The notes below the pieces were generated by a model, which made no database searches, was not told the origin of the DNA, and saw only the letters and a program-made list of their open reading frames with translations. The position numbers and the translations under genes were made by a program. A stretch of 64,000 bases of DNA from Pyxidicoccus trucidator (lineage in GTDB: Bacteria > Myxococcota > Myxococcia > Myxococcales > Myxococcaceae), in NCBI RefSeq assembly GCF_010894435.1, contig NZ_JAAIXZ010000001.1:836322-900321 (forward strand), read 5' to 3'. Numbering within the stretch: position 1 is the stretch's first letter; each line of letters opens with the position of its first letter. Of the stretch, positions 25,148 to 34,021 are shown one piece after another.

Positions 25148-26715
25148 CACAGTGACACCCCCGGCGTGCGCGCCAGCTCGGCCGCGTCGCTGTTGCCCGC
25201 CGCCTCCAGCACCCGCCCAGCCTCGTCTCCGTCGCGGAAGGGGTGCAGCTTCGCGCGCCAATAGGGGGCGAAGAGGTTGGGGGCCTCCTGCCAGCCGCCC
25301 TCCCCGAAGCGGTGGTAGTAGACCAGGGCCTTGGACACGGCCATGCCCTCGTCCGCCGCCAGCGTGAGCCGGCCGGTGCCCTGCTCGCCGTGCTCGAACG
25401 ATACCGTGGCCGAGGAGTTCAGCTCCCAGGGCGTCTGGTTCGGGTTTCCGCCCCGGAACCGCCGGGTGACGTAGCTGTAGACGCGCGGCTGGCCCCAGTC
25501 CCGGGCCTCGGAGGGGTTGGCGCGGAACTTCATGAAGCAGTTGCCGGACTGCGAGCAGGCCGTCAGCGCCCTCGCGTTGACGCCCTCGAACTGGTGCTCG
25601 CCGTCGTGCGCATCATCGGGGGTGTGGCCGCCGCCGTTCTCGTCGCTCCAGATTTCGGCCTTGTAGGTCGATATCCCGACGCCGTGCTTCCACTGGTGGG
25701 TGATGGCGCCTTCCTCGGAGGCCGCGATGGTGAGGCCCTCGTTGCCGCCCTGCTTGCCTGGCCCGTTGACGCTGCCCTTGTCCTGCACCGTCTTCGCGGT
25801 GCCCACGTGCCGGAGCACCTGGTAGTTGCCGTCGTCGGGGATGTCCTGGAACTTCTGCATGAAGTCCGAGTGCAGGTGGGCCGGAATCTGGACCCCCATT
25901 CCACCACCGCTCGGCATGGCGCGCGTCGCCGGCCACCCCGAGCGGCTCGCGTTGGCCACCTCCGTCATCACCCGCGCGCGCGCCTCGGTGGCCGAGCTCG
26001 CCACGCTGCCCTGGCATTCCATCCCGTCCACCGCGCAGTTGAACTCGTTGGCGTTGATGCCGCCCACGTCCTGCGCGAGGTAGGTGGCCCCCGGCGCGTT
26101 GTACTCCGTCAGCTGATCCAACCCGTTGCTCCTGCCGTCCTTCACCGACTGGAGCGTCTTGTCATGCACCTCCCGCTGGGCGATGTGGAGGTTGTCCACC
26201 ATGAGGTCCAGCCCCTCCATGGCGGTGCGGAAGGTGGGCTCCACGCCACGGCTCTGCTTGTCGTATTCGCTGCCCTCGTCGCTGAACTCACCGGCGATCT
26301 GCACCGCCTCGGCGGCATGCTCGCAGTGCTCGACGCAGGGGGGGTAGCAGGCGAAGCACTCGATGAGCTCCATCAGGGCAATCTGATAGAAGTTGTTGCG
26401 CGCGGCGCGCATCATCGCGCCCGTCACGCTGATGGCCGTCATGTACGCGTGGAGGCTGTTCATCGCCACGTACGAGCCGGCGATGGCCCGGTTGCCCACC
26501 GCGTAGTAGTTGAGCGCGCGCGCCTCCAGCACCGCCATGGAGTAGGCCATGGCGTCGCTGTGCTGCTGCAGGCTCATCTTCTGGCGCAGCGCATGGCTGA
26601 GGTTGAAGCTCAGCGTCACCATCAGCGCGAGGATGAGGAAGCACAGGGCGCTGAGCACCATGGCCTGCCCGCGCCGGGCGCGCTGCCTCAGTCGTAGGAG
26701 AACGGGAAGACGCAT
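25147..26715 (-). CDS. TadG-like pilus assembly protein
   Basis: A 522-residue protein with an N-terminal R-R-G-Q-A-M-V-L-S-A-L leader and membrane helix (about residues 16-40), as in the Flp-pilus-assembly TadG N-terminal family (Tad_N). The rest is a long exported region. A Cys cluster near residues 117-130 (E-C-F-A-C-Y-P-P-C-V-E-H-C) could hold disulfides. A von Willebrand A domain, seen in some TadG proteins, is not obvious. It overlaps the upstream TadE-like gene by 28 bases. Confidence 0.82.
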   Translation of the reverse strand: MRLPVLLRLRQRARRGQAMVLSALCFLILALMVTLSFNLSHALRQKMSLQQHSDAMAYSMAVLEARALNYYAVGNRAIAGSYVAMNSLHAYMTAISVTGAMMRAARNNFYQIALMELIECFACYPPCVEHCEHAAEAVQIAGEFSDEGSEYDKQSRGVEPTFRTAMEGLDLMVDNLHIAQREVHDKTLQSVKDGRSNGLDQLTEYNAPGATYLAQDVGGINANEFNCAVDGMECQGSVASSATEARARVMTEVANASRSGWPATRAMPSGGGMGVQIPAHLHSDFMQKFQDIPDDGNYQVLRHVGTAKTVQDKGSVNGPGKQGGNEGLTIAASEEGAITHQWKHGVGISTYKAEIWSDENGGGHTPDDAHDGEHQFEGVNARALTACSQSGNCFMKFRANPSEARDWGQPRVYSYVTRRFRGGNPNQTPWELNSSATVSFEHGEQGTGRLTLAADEGMAVSKALVYYHRFGEGGWQEAPNLFAPYWRAKLHPFRDGDEAGRVLEAAGNSDAAELARTPGVSL

Positions 26716-27494
26716 TCGTTGCTCTCCGGCAGGCTTCTCGTGTTCAGGTAGAAGTTCGACTGCATCCGCATGGTGTAGGTGGCGCGGATGGGCATGATGT
26801 AGATGCGCTGGGCCGCCGCGTTCTCGTACGTGCTCTCGGACGTCTGCGCGCCGGCGAATCTACGCGTCGACACCTTGCTCTGCTCCGCGGCCTTCACCTT
26901 GCCGGTGCGCAGCACCTCCGCCAGCTCGCGGCCGCGGGCCGTGTGGTAGATGACCCAATCCGCGAACGGGACGAACATGCGGTAGTTGAAGGTCACCTGG
27001 ACGCGCAGCTTGGTGCGCTCGCTCTCACGCCACCCGCTGGGGCTGGTGTTGTTCGGGTCATCGAAGTCCAGCTCGGACCCGCTGGAGCCGATGTCCTCCC
27101 GCGTCGGTCCGCAGACGGTGACTTCCGCGTACTTCAGGGGGATGCCCGGCATCTGGTTCGTCACCACCTCGTTCCACTTGGTGCTGAACTCCTGCGCGCT
27201 GCCCACGGGCCGGATGTACTCGATGCCGCCCGCCCCCGAGGCCCGGGCGCTCACCAGCGGCAGCAGCACCGCGAGCGCCGCCTTCTCCATCTCCTCCACA
27301 TGGGCGTTGTGCAACGAGCCGGCACGCACGGCCTTGTAGGCGGCGTACTTCGTCATCAGCCGCGCCTGGTGCATCAGCCCCAGCTGCAGGGTGCCCAGGA
27401 TGAGGAACACGAACAGCGGCAGGACGATGGCGGACTCCACCGCCGCCTGACCAGACTGGGTCCCCCCTCGGCTGTCGCTCCCCTGGCGATGCAT
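26688..27494 (-). CDS. TadE-like pseudopilin protein, first gene of the cluster
   Basis: A 268-residue protein with leader G-T-Q-S-G-Q-A-A-V-E-S-A-I-V-L-P-L-F (residues about 11-28) followed by a hydrophobic helix: a textbook TadE N-terminus. The exported part is mixed alpha/beta with two Cys. It begins the six-gene minus-strand run ending with the Flp pilin. Upstream (27495-27712) the minus strand has TTGACGG near 27539, a possible -35 element, but no convincing -10. Confidence 0.86.
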   Translation of the reverse strand: MHRQGSDSRGGTQSGQAAVESAIVLPLFVFLILGTLQLGLMHQARLMTKYAAYKAVRAGSLHNAHVEEMEKAALAVLLPLVSARASGAGGIEYIRPVGSAQEFSTKWNEVVTNQMPGIPLKYAEVTVCGPTREDIGSSGSELDFDDPNNTSPSGWRESERTKLRVQVTFNYRMFVPFADWVIYHTARGRELAEVLRTGKVKAAEQSKVSTRRFAGAQTSESTYENAAAQRIYIMPIRATYTMRMQSNFYLNTRSLPESNECVFPFSYD

Positions 27495-27712
27495 GGCGGG
27501 AAGCTAGCTGGGGTCTCCGACGCGGATCAATTCCGTCAAGTGGCCGATGCCCCGAGGGCGGGCGTTGAAGCCTCGCTGAAAAACGGACAAAGACAGCGCA
27601 TCCCTTCCGCGTGGCATCGTGAAAAGCCCGCATAAGCCCGTCTGTTTTTCCCATCGCCTGCGAAAACGGAGCGCACGTGGCGTTGAGGAGACCTCCGAGC
27701 TCGCCTGCCTGC

Positions 27713-29260
27713 TCACCTCCGCTTCGCGATTTCCTGGATGAGCTCCACGTAGCGGCGGTTCTTCGGGTTCAGCTTGAAGGCCTTGCGGTACGCGTCCTCC
27801 GCGAGCGGCAGCTGGCTCTCGCCCTGCGCCACCTCGCCCAGGAAGGCCCAGCCCTCCTCCATGCCCGGCTCCTGGCGCACCACCTCCTGCAGCTCCTGGA
27901 GCGCCAGCCGGCCGTGGGCGTCCGGCTTCATGAGGTAGCGCGCGAAGGCGCGGTGAGCCTGGTACAGCGGCTTCGGGTCGATGTCGCACGCATACTCGAA
28001 GTACTCGAAGGCGCCCGCGAAGTTGCGGCCTTGCAGCCGGCGCTTCGCCTCCTCGAACTGCGTCGTCGCATCCAGCAGGTCCGTGCGGATGCGGAACTGC
28101 TCCGCGGTGCTCGGCCGCGCGGAGCCGCGCTCCTTCTCGCGCTGCGCCGCCCGCCGCTTGCGCCAGAGGTGGGCCTGCTCCGTGTCCGACAGCGCGCCGA
28201 ACGCCTTCGCGTACGCCGCCAGCAGCGCCTCCGCCTTCTCCCGCAGCTCGGCCGTCTGGAAGCGCAGCGGCGAGTACCGGTCCGCCCACGCCAGGAAGGC
28301 CTTGCGCAGCGGCACGGGCTGCACGTCCTCCGGCACCTCCAGCAGCGCGAAGGGGTCCATGCTCCGGTGCGCGAGGAAGGCGCTCACCAGCGCGTTTCGC
28401 GCCGCCTCGTCCTCGTCCGAGAAGGGCGTGCCCTGGGGCTGCTGCGCCACCGGCACGGGCGCCGGGGCCTCCACGGGCGGAGGCATGGGCGCCGGGGCGG
28501 GGGCGGCCACGGCCAGCTTCGCGGCGCGGGCGTCCACGTCCTCCGCGAAGCCCGACACCTCCAGCAGGCACAGCGCGTACAGCCGGCGCAGCACCGTCTC
28601 CGTGTCGAAGGCGGTGCGCTCCATCAGCTCGTTGAACGTGGGGCGCTGGCGCAGGGCCTGGAACAGGCGCGCGTCCTTGGACGACAGCTTCAGCCCGGCC
28701 TCCACGCCCGGCATCTGCCCGAAGCGGCGCTCGTCGGTGAAGGTGAAGTGCGTGGCCACCGCGTCGAAGGGCATGACGCTGGCCACGCCGGTGAGGATGA
28801 GCTGCGCGGTATTCATCCGCACGCTCGCGTCCGGCGACTCCACGTCGGCGATGAGCCGGTACTTCGCGTCCGTCCACCGGAAGCAGTCGAGCAGCTTGTG
28901 CGCGAGGTTCGCCTGGAGCTGCTTGTAGAGGTCGAACGGGCTGATGAGCCCCTTCTGGATGAGCAGCGCGCCCATCTGCAGGCCCGAGGAGACGCTCTCC
29001 GCCAGCGCCTTCTGGTAGTCCGTCTCCGCCAGCTTCCCCTTCTCCACGAGGTACTTGCCCAGCGTCTCGTGGAGCAGGTTGGACTGGCACCCCACCGGAG
29101 AGCCGTCCTCGAAGACGATGCGCTTCTCACGCTGGCGCACCTTCAGCTCCAGCGTGCAGGTGCGCTCCTCCACCATGAGGGAGTGCAGCAGCAGGGGGAA
29201 GGGCGTGTCGGCCAGCGTTCCCTCGCGCTGGCGGAGCACCTGCGACGGCGTGGGAAACAT
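27713..29260 (-). CDS. DUF4388 (PATAN-like) and TPR-containing regulatory protein
   Basis: A 515-residue protein. The N-terminal about 110 residues form the DUF4388 domain (T-P-F-P-L-L-L-H-S-L-M, G-x-C-T-L-x-L-K, I-V-F-x-D-G-S-P-V), a signalling module abundant in myxobacteria and gliding-related gene clusters. A winged-helix-like segment near 180-235 is followed by a Pro/Ala linker, a helical segment resembling a degenerate J-domain (D-P-F-A-L-L-E-V-P, W-A-D-R-Y-S-P, about 295-345) and TPR-like helices at the C-terminus (about 400-510). No catalytic motif. GAGG precedes the ATG. It is the last of four same-strand genes. Confidence 0.85.
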   Translation of the reverse strand: MFPTPSQVLRQREGTLADTPFPLLLHSLMVEERTCTLELKVRQREKRIVFEDGSPVGCQSNLLHETLGKYLVEKGKLAETDYQKALAESVSSGLQMGALLIQKGLISPFDLYKQLQANLAHKLLDCFRWTDAKYRLIADVESPDASVRMNTAQLILTGVASVMPFDAVATHFTFTDERRFGQMPGVEAGLKLSSKDARLFQALRQRPTFNELMERTAFDTETVLRRLYALCLLEVSGFAEDVDARAAKLAVAAPAPAPMPPPVEAPAPVPVAQQPQGTPFSDEDEAARNALVSAFLAHRSMDPFALLEVPEDVQPVPLRKAFLAWADRYSPLRFQTAELREKAEALLAAYAKAFGALSDTEQAHLWRKRRAAQREKERGSARPSTAEQFRIRTDLLDATTQFEEAKRRLQGRNFAGAFEYFEYACDIDPKPLYQAHRAFARYLMKPDAHGRLALQELQEVVRQEPGMEEGWAFLGEVAQGESQLPLAEDAYRKAFKLNPKNRRYVELIQEIAKRR

Positions 29261-29305
29261 GCGGGGAGCCTCGGTGTGGAGTCCGGGAGCCGGTACAGCC
29301 TACCG

Positions 29306-30124
29306 CTATTCGCCCAGGTCCTCTTCCATCCCCGAGGCCGAGGGCACCTGCTCGTAATAGCCGCCGTAGCCTCGGGAGCGCGGGGTGAGGTCCATGCGAC
29401 TCACCACGGCCCCGGCGGTGCCCAGCACCACCGCCAGCACCGCCGCGTACATCAGCGGCCGGCTGGGGCGCGCGCGCCACGCCCACTTGCGCTCCCTGCG
29501 GCGCTGGAAGCGCGGCGCCACCACGTAGTCACTCCACGCCAGGTCGCGTGCCCGCTTCGCCTCGTCCGCGCGCCCGGCCTTCGCCAGCGCCTGGGCCAGG
29601 AGGAAGCGCCCCTCCACCGAGCCGTGCCGCACGGTGTTGAAGCGCTCCAGCGCCTCCACCGCGCCCATCACGTCCCCGCGCTTCAGCCGGAAGCGGCCCC
29701 GCTCCAGGTGGATGGCGCCGAGCTGGTAGCCCGCGTCCAGCTTCTCCGCCTCGTCCAGCAGCAGCTCCCCGCGCTGCGGGTCCCCCGCGCCCAGGTAGGC
29801 CACGCCGAGCAGGTAGAGGGTGTCCACGTCCTCGTCGCCCGCCTCCAGGTTGGGCTTGAGGATGTCCACCGCCTCCGCGTACCGCTTCTGCGCCACGCGG
29901 ATGTCCGCCAGTTCGTGCCGTGCCCGCCGCTCATGCGGGTTGGTGAGGATGACGCCGGCCAGGTGCCCCGCGCGCTGGAAGCGCTTGAGCAGCCGCACCG
30001 GGCTGGGCAGCAGCTGCCACGTGAAGCGGTCCGCCACGAGGACGATGACCACCATCAACCCGAGCGACAGCAGCGGGCTGCCCGTCAGCAGGCTCAGGAA
30101 CATCCACAACATCCACTTGCTCAT
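29306..30124 (-). CDS. TPR protein with two membrane segments
   Basis: A 272-residue protein. The first 32 residues contain a strong membrane segment (L-S-L-G-L-M-V-V-I-V-L-V-A). Residues about 60-200 form TPR repeats (R-Y-A-E-A-V-D-I-L-K-P, L-Y-L-L-G-V-A-Y-L-G-A-G-D). A second membrane segment lies near 225-240 (L-M-Y-A-A-V-L-A-V-V-L-G-T), followed by a short Gly/Tyr tail. It probably holds a TPR scaffold at the inner membrane. It sits 45 bases upstream of the DUF4388 gene and 33 bases after hemW. Confidence 0.84.
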   Translation of the reverse strand: MSKWMLWMFLSLLTGSPLLSLGLMVVIVLVADRFTWQLLPSPVRLLKRFQRAGHLAGVILTNPHERRARHELADIRVAQKRYAEAVDILKPNLEAGDEDVDTLYLLGVAYLGAGDPQRGELLLDEAEKLDAGYQLGAIHLERGRFRLKRGDVMGAVEALERFNTVRHGSVEGRFLLAQALAKAGRADEAKRARDLAWSDYVVAPRFQRRRERKWAWRARPSRPLMYAAVLAVVLGTAGAVVSRMDLTPRSRGYGGYYEQVPSASGMEEDLGE

Positions 30125-30157
30125 TCGCCCCTCGAAGTCCTTCCAGCGGACCGCACG

Positions 30158-31363
30158 CTAGAGCAGCCGCGCGCACACGGCGCTGTGCACGTCCGCGCCC
30201 TTCTCCGTCAAGGCCAGCCGCCCGTCGCGCAGCGTCGCGAAGCCGTGCTCCACCAGCCGCGCCACCTCCGCGCGCCGGGGCGCCACCGGCTGCCCGTACC
30301 GCTCGCACACCGCTTCCCAGTCCACCCCGGACACCAGCCGCAGCCCCATGGCCAGCCGCTCCGCGAACAGCTCCTCCGGGCCCAGCGCCTCGCGGCCCTC
30401 CTCCGGCAGCCGCCCGGCCTCCGCCTCCACCAGGTACTTCTCCGCGCTGCGCAGGTTGGTGTACCGGTGCGGCGTGGGCTCCAGCAGCATGCCGGACGCG
30501 CCCACGCCCAGGGCCAGGTACTCGCCGCCCGTCCAGTACAGCGCGTTGTGCCGCGAGCTGAAGCCCGGCCGCGCGTGGTTGGATACCTCGTAGCGGTGCA
30601 GCCCCGCGGCGCCGTACACCTCGCGCACCACCCGCGCCATGGCCACCACCTCGTCGTCCGGGGGCAGCTCCAGCTCGCCGCGCTTCAGCCGCTTCGACAG
30701 CGGCGTGTCCTCCGCCAGCGCCTCGCGCTCCACCGTCAGCGCATAGGTGGACAGGTGCTCCGGCTCCAGCGCCACCGCCCGCCGCGCGTCGGCCTCCACC
30801 TCGGCCACCGTCTGCCCGTGCACGCCATAGATGAAGTCCATGGACACCACCGGGAAGCCCGCCCCCCGGGCCGCCTTCATCGCCCCCTCCACCATGGCCG
30901 CGTCGTGCGCGCGTCCCAGCGCCTTCAGCGTCCCGGGCTGGAAGGACTGCACTCCCAGCGACAGCCGGTTCACCCCCGCCGCCCGGTAGCCCGCGAAGCG
31001 CTCCGCGTCCGCGCGCTCCGGGTTGGCCTCCAGCGACACCTCCACGTTGGGCGACATCGACAGCCGCGCGGCGAGGCCCTCCAGCACCTGGGCCACGTAG
31101 CGCGGGTGCCACAGCGACGGCGTGCCGCCGCCGAGGAAGATGGACTCCAGCGGCTTGTGCCTCAGCGCGGGCAGGGCCGCCAGCCGGGAGTCCAGCTCCG
31201 CCAGCACCGCGCGGGCGTAGCGCTCCTCCGGCACCTGCCGCGCCACCGCCACCGCGAAGTCGCAGTAGGGGCACTTGGCCAGGCAATAGGGAAAGTGCAG
31301 GTACAGCCCGAAGCGGGCCGCCTGCATCCCCGTGAGTGAGTCCACTGGCGCGTCGAAGGGCAT
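30158..31363 (-). CDS. hemW: HemW-like radical SAM haem chaperone
   Basis: A 401-residue protein. The radical-SAM cluster motif is C-L-A-K-C-P-Y-C-D-F (Cys27, Cys31, Cys34). The G-G-G-T-P-S motif for SAM binding is near residue 80, and the C-terminal HemW domain is present (W-T-G-G-E-Y-L-A-L-G-V-G-A near 280). It lacks the extended N-terminus of HemN, so it is HemW-type: a haem-binding chaperone rather than a true coproporphyrinogen oxidase. It starts 13 bases after the coiled-coil gene. Confidence 0.93.
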   Translation of the reverse strand: MPFDAPVDSLTGMQAARFGLYLHFPYCLAKCPYCDFAVAVARQVPEERYARAVLAELDSRLAALPALRHKPLESIFLGGGTPSLWHPRYVAQVLEGLAARLSMSPNVEVSLEANPERADAERFAGYRAAGVNRLSLGVQSFQPGTLKALGRAHDAAMVEGAMKAARGAGFPVVSMDFIYGVHGQTVAEVEADARRAVALEPEHLSTYALTVEREALAEDTPLSKRLKRGELELPPDDEVVAMARVVREVYGAAGLHRYEVSNHARPGFSSRHNALYWTGGEYLALGVGASGMLLEPTPHRYTNLRSAEKYLVEAEAGRLPEEGREALGPEELFAERLAMGLRLVSGVDWEAVCERYGQPVAPRRAEVARLVEHGFATLRDGRLALTEKGADVHSAVCARLL

Positions 31364-31376
31364 GAGAGGGAAACCT

Positions 31377-33827
31377 CTACTTCTTGCCCTTCAATTGCGC
31401 CTCCAGTTTGGCGATCTTCGCCTTGTAGCCGGCCGCGTTCTCGAGCGCTGTCTCGGCTGCCATCAGCTTCCGCTTCAGGTTGGCCACGTCCGCCTTGAGC
31501 CCCTCGCGCTCCGACTCCCAGTCGGCCGGCACCGCCGAGGCCGCCGCGCCAGCGAGCTTCTCCTCGAGCGCCTTCCGGGCCCCCTGCTCGGCCTTCAGCG
31601 AGGCTTCCACCTGCGACAGCTTCGCCTCGGCCGCCGCGCGCGCCGTGCCAGCCTGCGTCAGCTTCGCCTCGGCTTCCGTCCGCGCCTGCGTCAGCTTCGC
31701 CTCGGCCTCCGTCCGCGCCTGCGTGAGCTTCGCCTCGGCTTCCGCCCGCGCCGCCCCTGCCTGCGTCAGCTTCGCTTCCGCTTCCGCTTCCGCCCGCGCC
31801 GCGCCCACCTGCGCCAGCTTCGCCTCCGCCTCCGCGCGCGCCGCATCCACCTTGCCGGCCGCCGCCGTCTGGGCCTTCGCGGCCTGGAGCGCCCCCTCCA
31901 GCATCTTCACCTGCTGCTGCAGGCGCTCCGCCTTGTCCGCCTCCGAGCGCGCCGCCTCCAGCTCCTCCTGGAGGGCCGCCGCCTGCGCCTCGGCGCCGCC
32001 CTGCCCCGCCGACAGCGCGTCCACCCGCGCCTCGAACTCGGCCGCCTTCACTTCCGCGTCCGCGCGCTCGGCCTCCGCCGCCTCTCGGCGCACCCGCTCC
32101 AGCGAGACTTCTTCTTGAGCCTGCGCCGCGGCACCCTGGGCCTGCGTCAGGGCGCCCTGCGCCTGGGCCAGCGCCCCCTGCAGCCGCGCCAGCTCCGCCT
32201 CGCGCTGCCCGGACGCCGCCTCCAGCATGGACACGCGGGCGGCGAGGCCCACGCGCTCGGCGTCCTTGGTGGCCACCTTCATTTCCGTCGCGGCGAGCTG
32301 CTTCTTCAGCTCCTCGCGCTCGGCCTGCGCGGCCTCCACGGCGCCGGACAGCTCCGACACGCGGGCCTCGGCCTGGTGCGCGGCCTCGCCCAGCGCCGCC
32401 GCGTCCGACTCCATCCGGTCCCGCAGCGACACCTGCTCGACTTCGGCCGCCTCCAGCGCCTCCTTCAGCGCGGCGGCCTCACCCTCCGCCACCTGCGCGC
32501 GCTCGCTGGCCTGGGACAGCCCCTCTTCCAGGGCCTGGGTCCGCTCCGCCGCCTTGGAGGTCTCCGCCGCCAGCAGCGCGTTCACCCGCGCCAGCTCCGC
32601 GCTGCGTCCCTCCAGCGCCTGGCGCAGCGGGGGCAGCTCCGCCGCCTCCGTCGTGCGCGCGGTGAGCGCCGCCCGGAGGCCGACGATTTCGGCGTCCTTC
32701 AGCGCCAGCGCCCGCTCCAGCTCCGCCACCTGCCCCTGCAGGCCGCGCAGCCCGTCCTCCACCACCGCCAGCTGCTTGCGCGCCTCGTCCCGCTCGGACT
32801 CCAGCGTGCGGGCGCGCTCCTGCGCCTCCACCAGCGAGCTCTTGGACCACTCGCTCTCGCTCTCCAGCGCGCTCAGCCCGGACTGCGCCTCGGCCAGCGC
32901 CGCCTCGAGCTGCTCGGTGCGCAGCGCCAGCGACTCCTTCTCCGCGGTGGCCACCTCCAGCTCGCCGCCCAGCCGCTCCACGTCCGAGACGACCTGCTGG
33001 TACTGCTCCTGCACCGCCTCCAGCGCGCCCTGCGACTCGGACTTCTGCGCGGCCAGCTCCGCCACGCGGTCCTGGGCCAGCGACAGCGCTTCCTTCGCGC
33101 CCACCAGTTCCTCGGCCACCGCGCCGCGCGATTCGCGCTCCTCCTGCAGCTCGGCGGTGAGGCCCGGCAGCTCCGACTCCACCTCCGCCAGCGCCCGCGA
33201 CAGGTCCTTGCGGTCCGCCTCCGCCGAGGCCAGCTCCGCCTCCAGCGCGGCCACCTTCGCCTCGGCCTCCGCCGCCCGCGCCTCCGCGCGCGCCAGGGCC
33301 TCTGAGGCCTGGGTCAGCTTCGCCGGCGCGTCCTTCACCGCCACCAGCTGCGCCTTCGCCTCCGCGGCCTCCTTGCGCGCCAGGGTCAGCGACTGCTTCA
33401 CCCCGTTCAGCTCACCGTCGCGCTCCGCGTACAGCGTGCGCGCGCGGGCCAGCGTCTCCGTCTTCTGACGGACCACGGCCCGGAAGTACTCCAGCTTGTC
33501 GTCCGGGGAGCCCCCCATGGGCATCCGGATTTCGGGCGGCTCGCCAAAGGGGTCGCTCCCGGGGGTCCGCGGGGCGCGTGCCGCCGGGGCCGCGCCCACG
33601 GCCGGAGCCGCGGGGGCAGCCGCCGGGGTAGCGGGCGCTCCGGTGCCGGCAGGCACGGCGGCCGGGGGGGCGGCCGTTCGGCGGGGCGGCAGCGGGGGTG
33701 GAGCAGCGGGCGGTGGAGCCGAGGGCGGGGGCTTGGGCAGGGGCCTGGGGGCGACTTCTTCCAGGCCCAGGCTGTCGCGCAGGTCCGCGAGCGGATCCAC
33801 CTCTTCCGGTGGTGACGGCATGGGCAT
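31377..33827 (-). CDS. Long coiled-coil protein, function unknown
   Basis: An 816-residue protein. The first 95 residues are Pro/Ala-rich and probably disordered, starting with an acidic P-P-E-E-V-D-P-L-A-D-L-R motif. Residues about 110-815 are almost continuous heptad-type coiled coil rich in Ala, Glu, Lys and Leu with very few breaks. Between about residues 660 and 730 the repeats A-E-A-K-L-T-Q-A recur. No enzyme domain or membrane segment is visible. Coiled-coil proteins of this size often organise polar or cytoskeletal assemblies in myxobacteria, but no specific homologue is recognised. It heads a four-gene same-strand group with hemW. Confidence 0.85.
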   Translation of the reverse strand: MPMPSPPEEVDPLADLRDSLGLEEVAPRPLPKPPPSAPPPAAPPPLPPRRTAAPPAAVPAGTGAPATPAAAPAAPAVGAAPAARAPRTPGSDPFGEPPEIRMPMGGSPDDKLEYFRAVVRQKTETLARARTLYAERDGELNGVKQSLTLARKEAAEAKAQLVAVKDAPAKLTQASEALARAEARAAEAEAKVAALEAELASAEADRKDLSRALAEVESELPGLTAELQEERESRGAVAEELVGAKEALSLAQDRVAELAAQKSESQGALEAVQEQYQQVVSDVERLGGELEVATAEKESLALRTEQLEAALAEAQSGLSALESESEWSKSSLVEAQERARTLESERDEARKQLAVVEDGLRGLQGQVAELERALALKDAEIVGLRAALTARTTEAAELPPLRQALEGRSAELARVNALLAAETSKAAERTQALEEGLSQASERAQVAEGEAAALKEALEAAEVEQVSLRDRMESDAAALGEAAHQAEARVSELSGAVEAAQAEREELKKQLAATEMKVATKDAERVGLAARVSMLEAASGQREAELARLQGALAQAQGALTQAQGAAAQAQEEVSLERVRREAAEAERADAEVKAAEFEARVDALSAGQGGAEAQAAALQEELEAARSEADKAERLQQQVKMLEGALQAAKAQTAAAGKVDAARAEAEAKLAQVGAARAEAEAEAKLTQAGAARAEAEAKLTQARTEAEAKLTQARTEAEAKLTQAGTARAAAEAKLSQVEASLKAEQGARKALEEKLAGAAASAVPADWESEREGLKADVANLKRKLMAAETALENAAGYKAKIAKLEAQLKGKK
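31635..31850 (-). repeat. In-gene tandem repeats encoding AEAKLTQA units
   Basis: Units of 33 to about 48 bp repeat the plus-strand core TGCGTCAGCTTCGCCTCGG (minus-strand codons A-E-A-K-L-T-Q-A-R/G). At least five units occur, some nearly identical, showing expansion of the coiled coil by slippage or unequal exchange. Confidence 0.8.
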
Positions 33828-34021
33828 TCGCAGGTTACCGCCCGGAGGCGCGCATCACCAGGGACGCTTTGGGGGAGGGGGCGTGCAACTTCCGCCCTTC
33901 TGGCTGGACGGCAGCCATACAGTCCCCTCGACTCCGGGGAACCCCGGCGTTAGCCAGTGGGGGAAACATCTCACCTTGTCTTGCCGACCCGCGAGGCCGG
34001 TGACAGCTTCGAACGTTCCTT

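Noticed and set aside
27677..31339. A 1220-codon plus-strand open frame across the DUF4388, TPR and hemW genes
   Set aside because: It crosses three well-supported minus-strand genes and shows only low-complexity shadow sequence.
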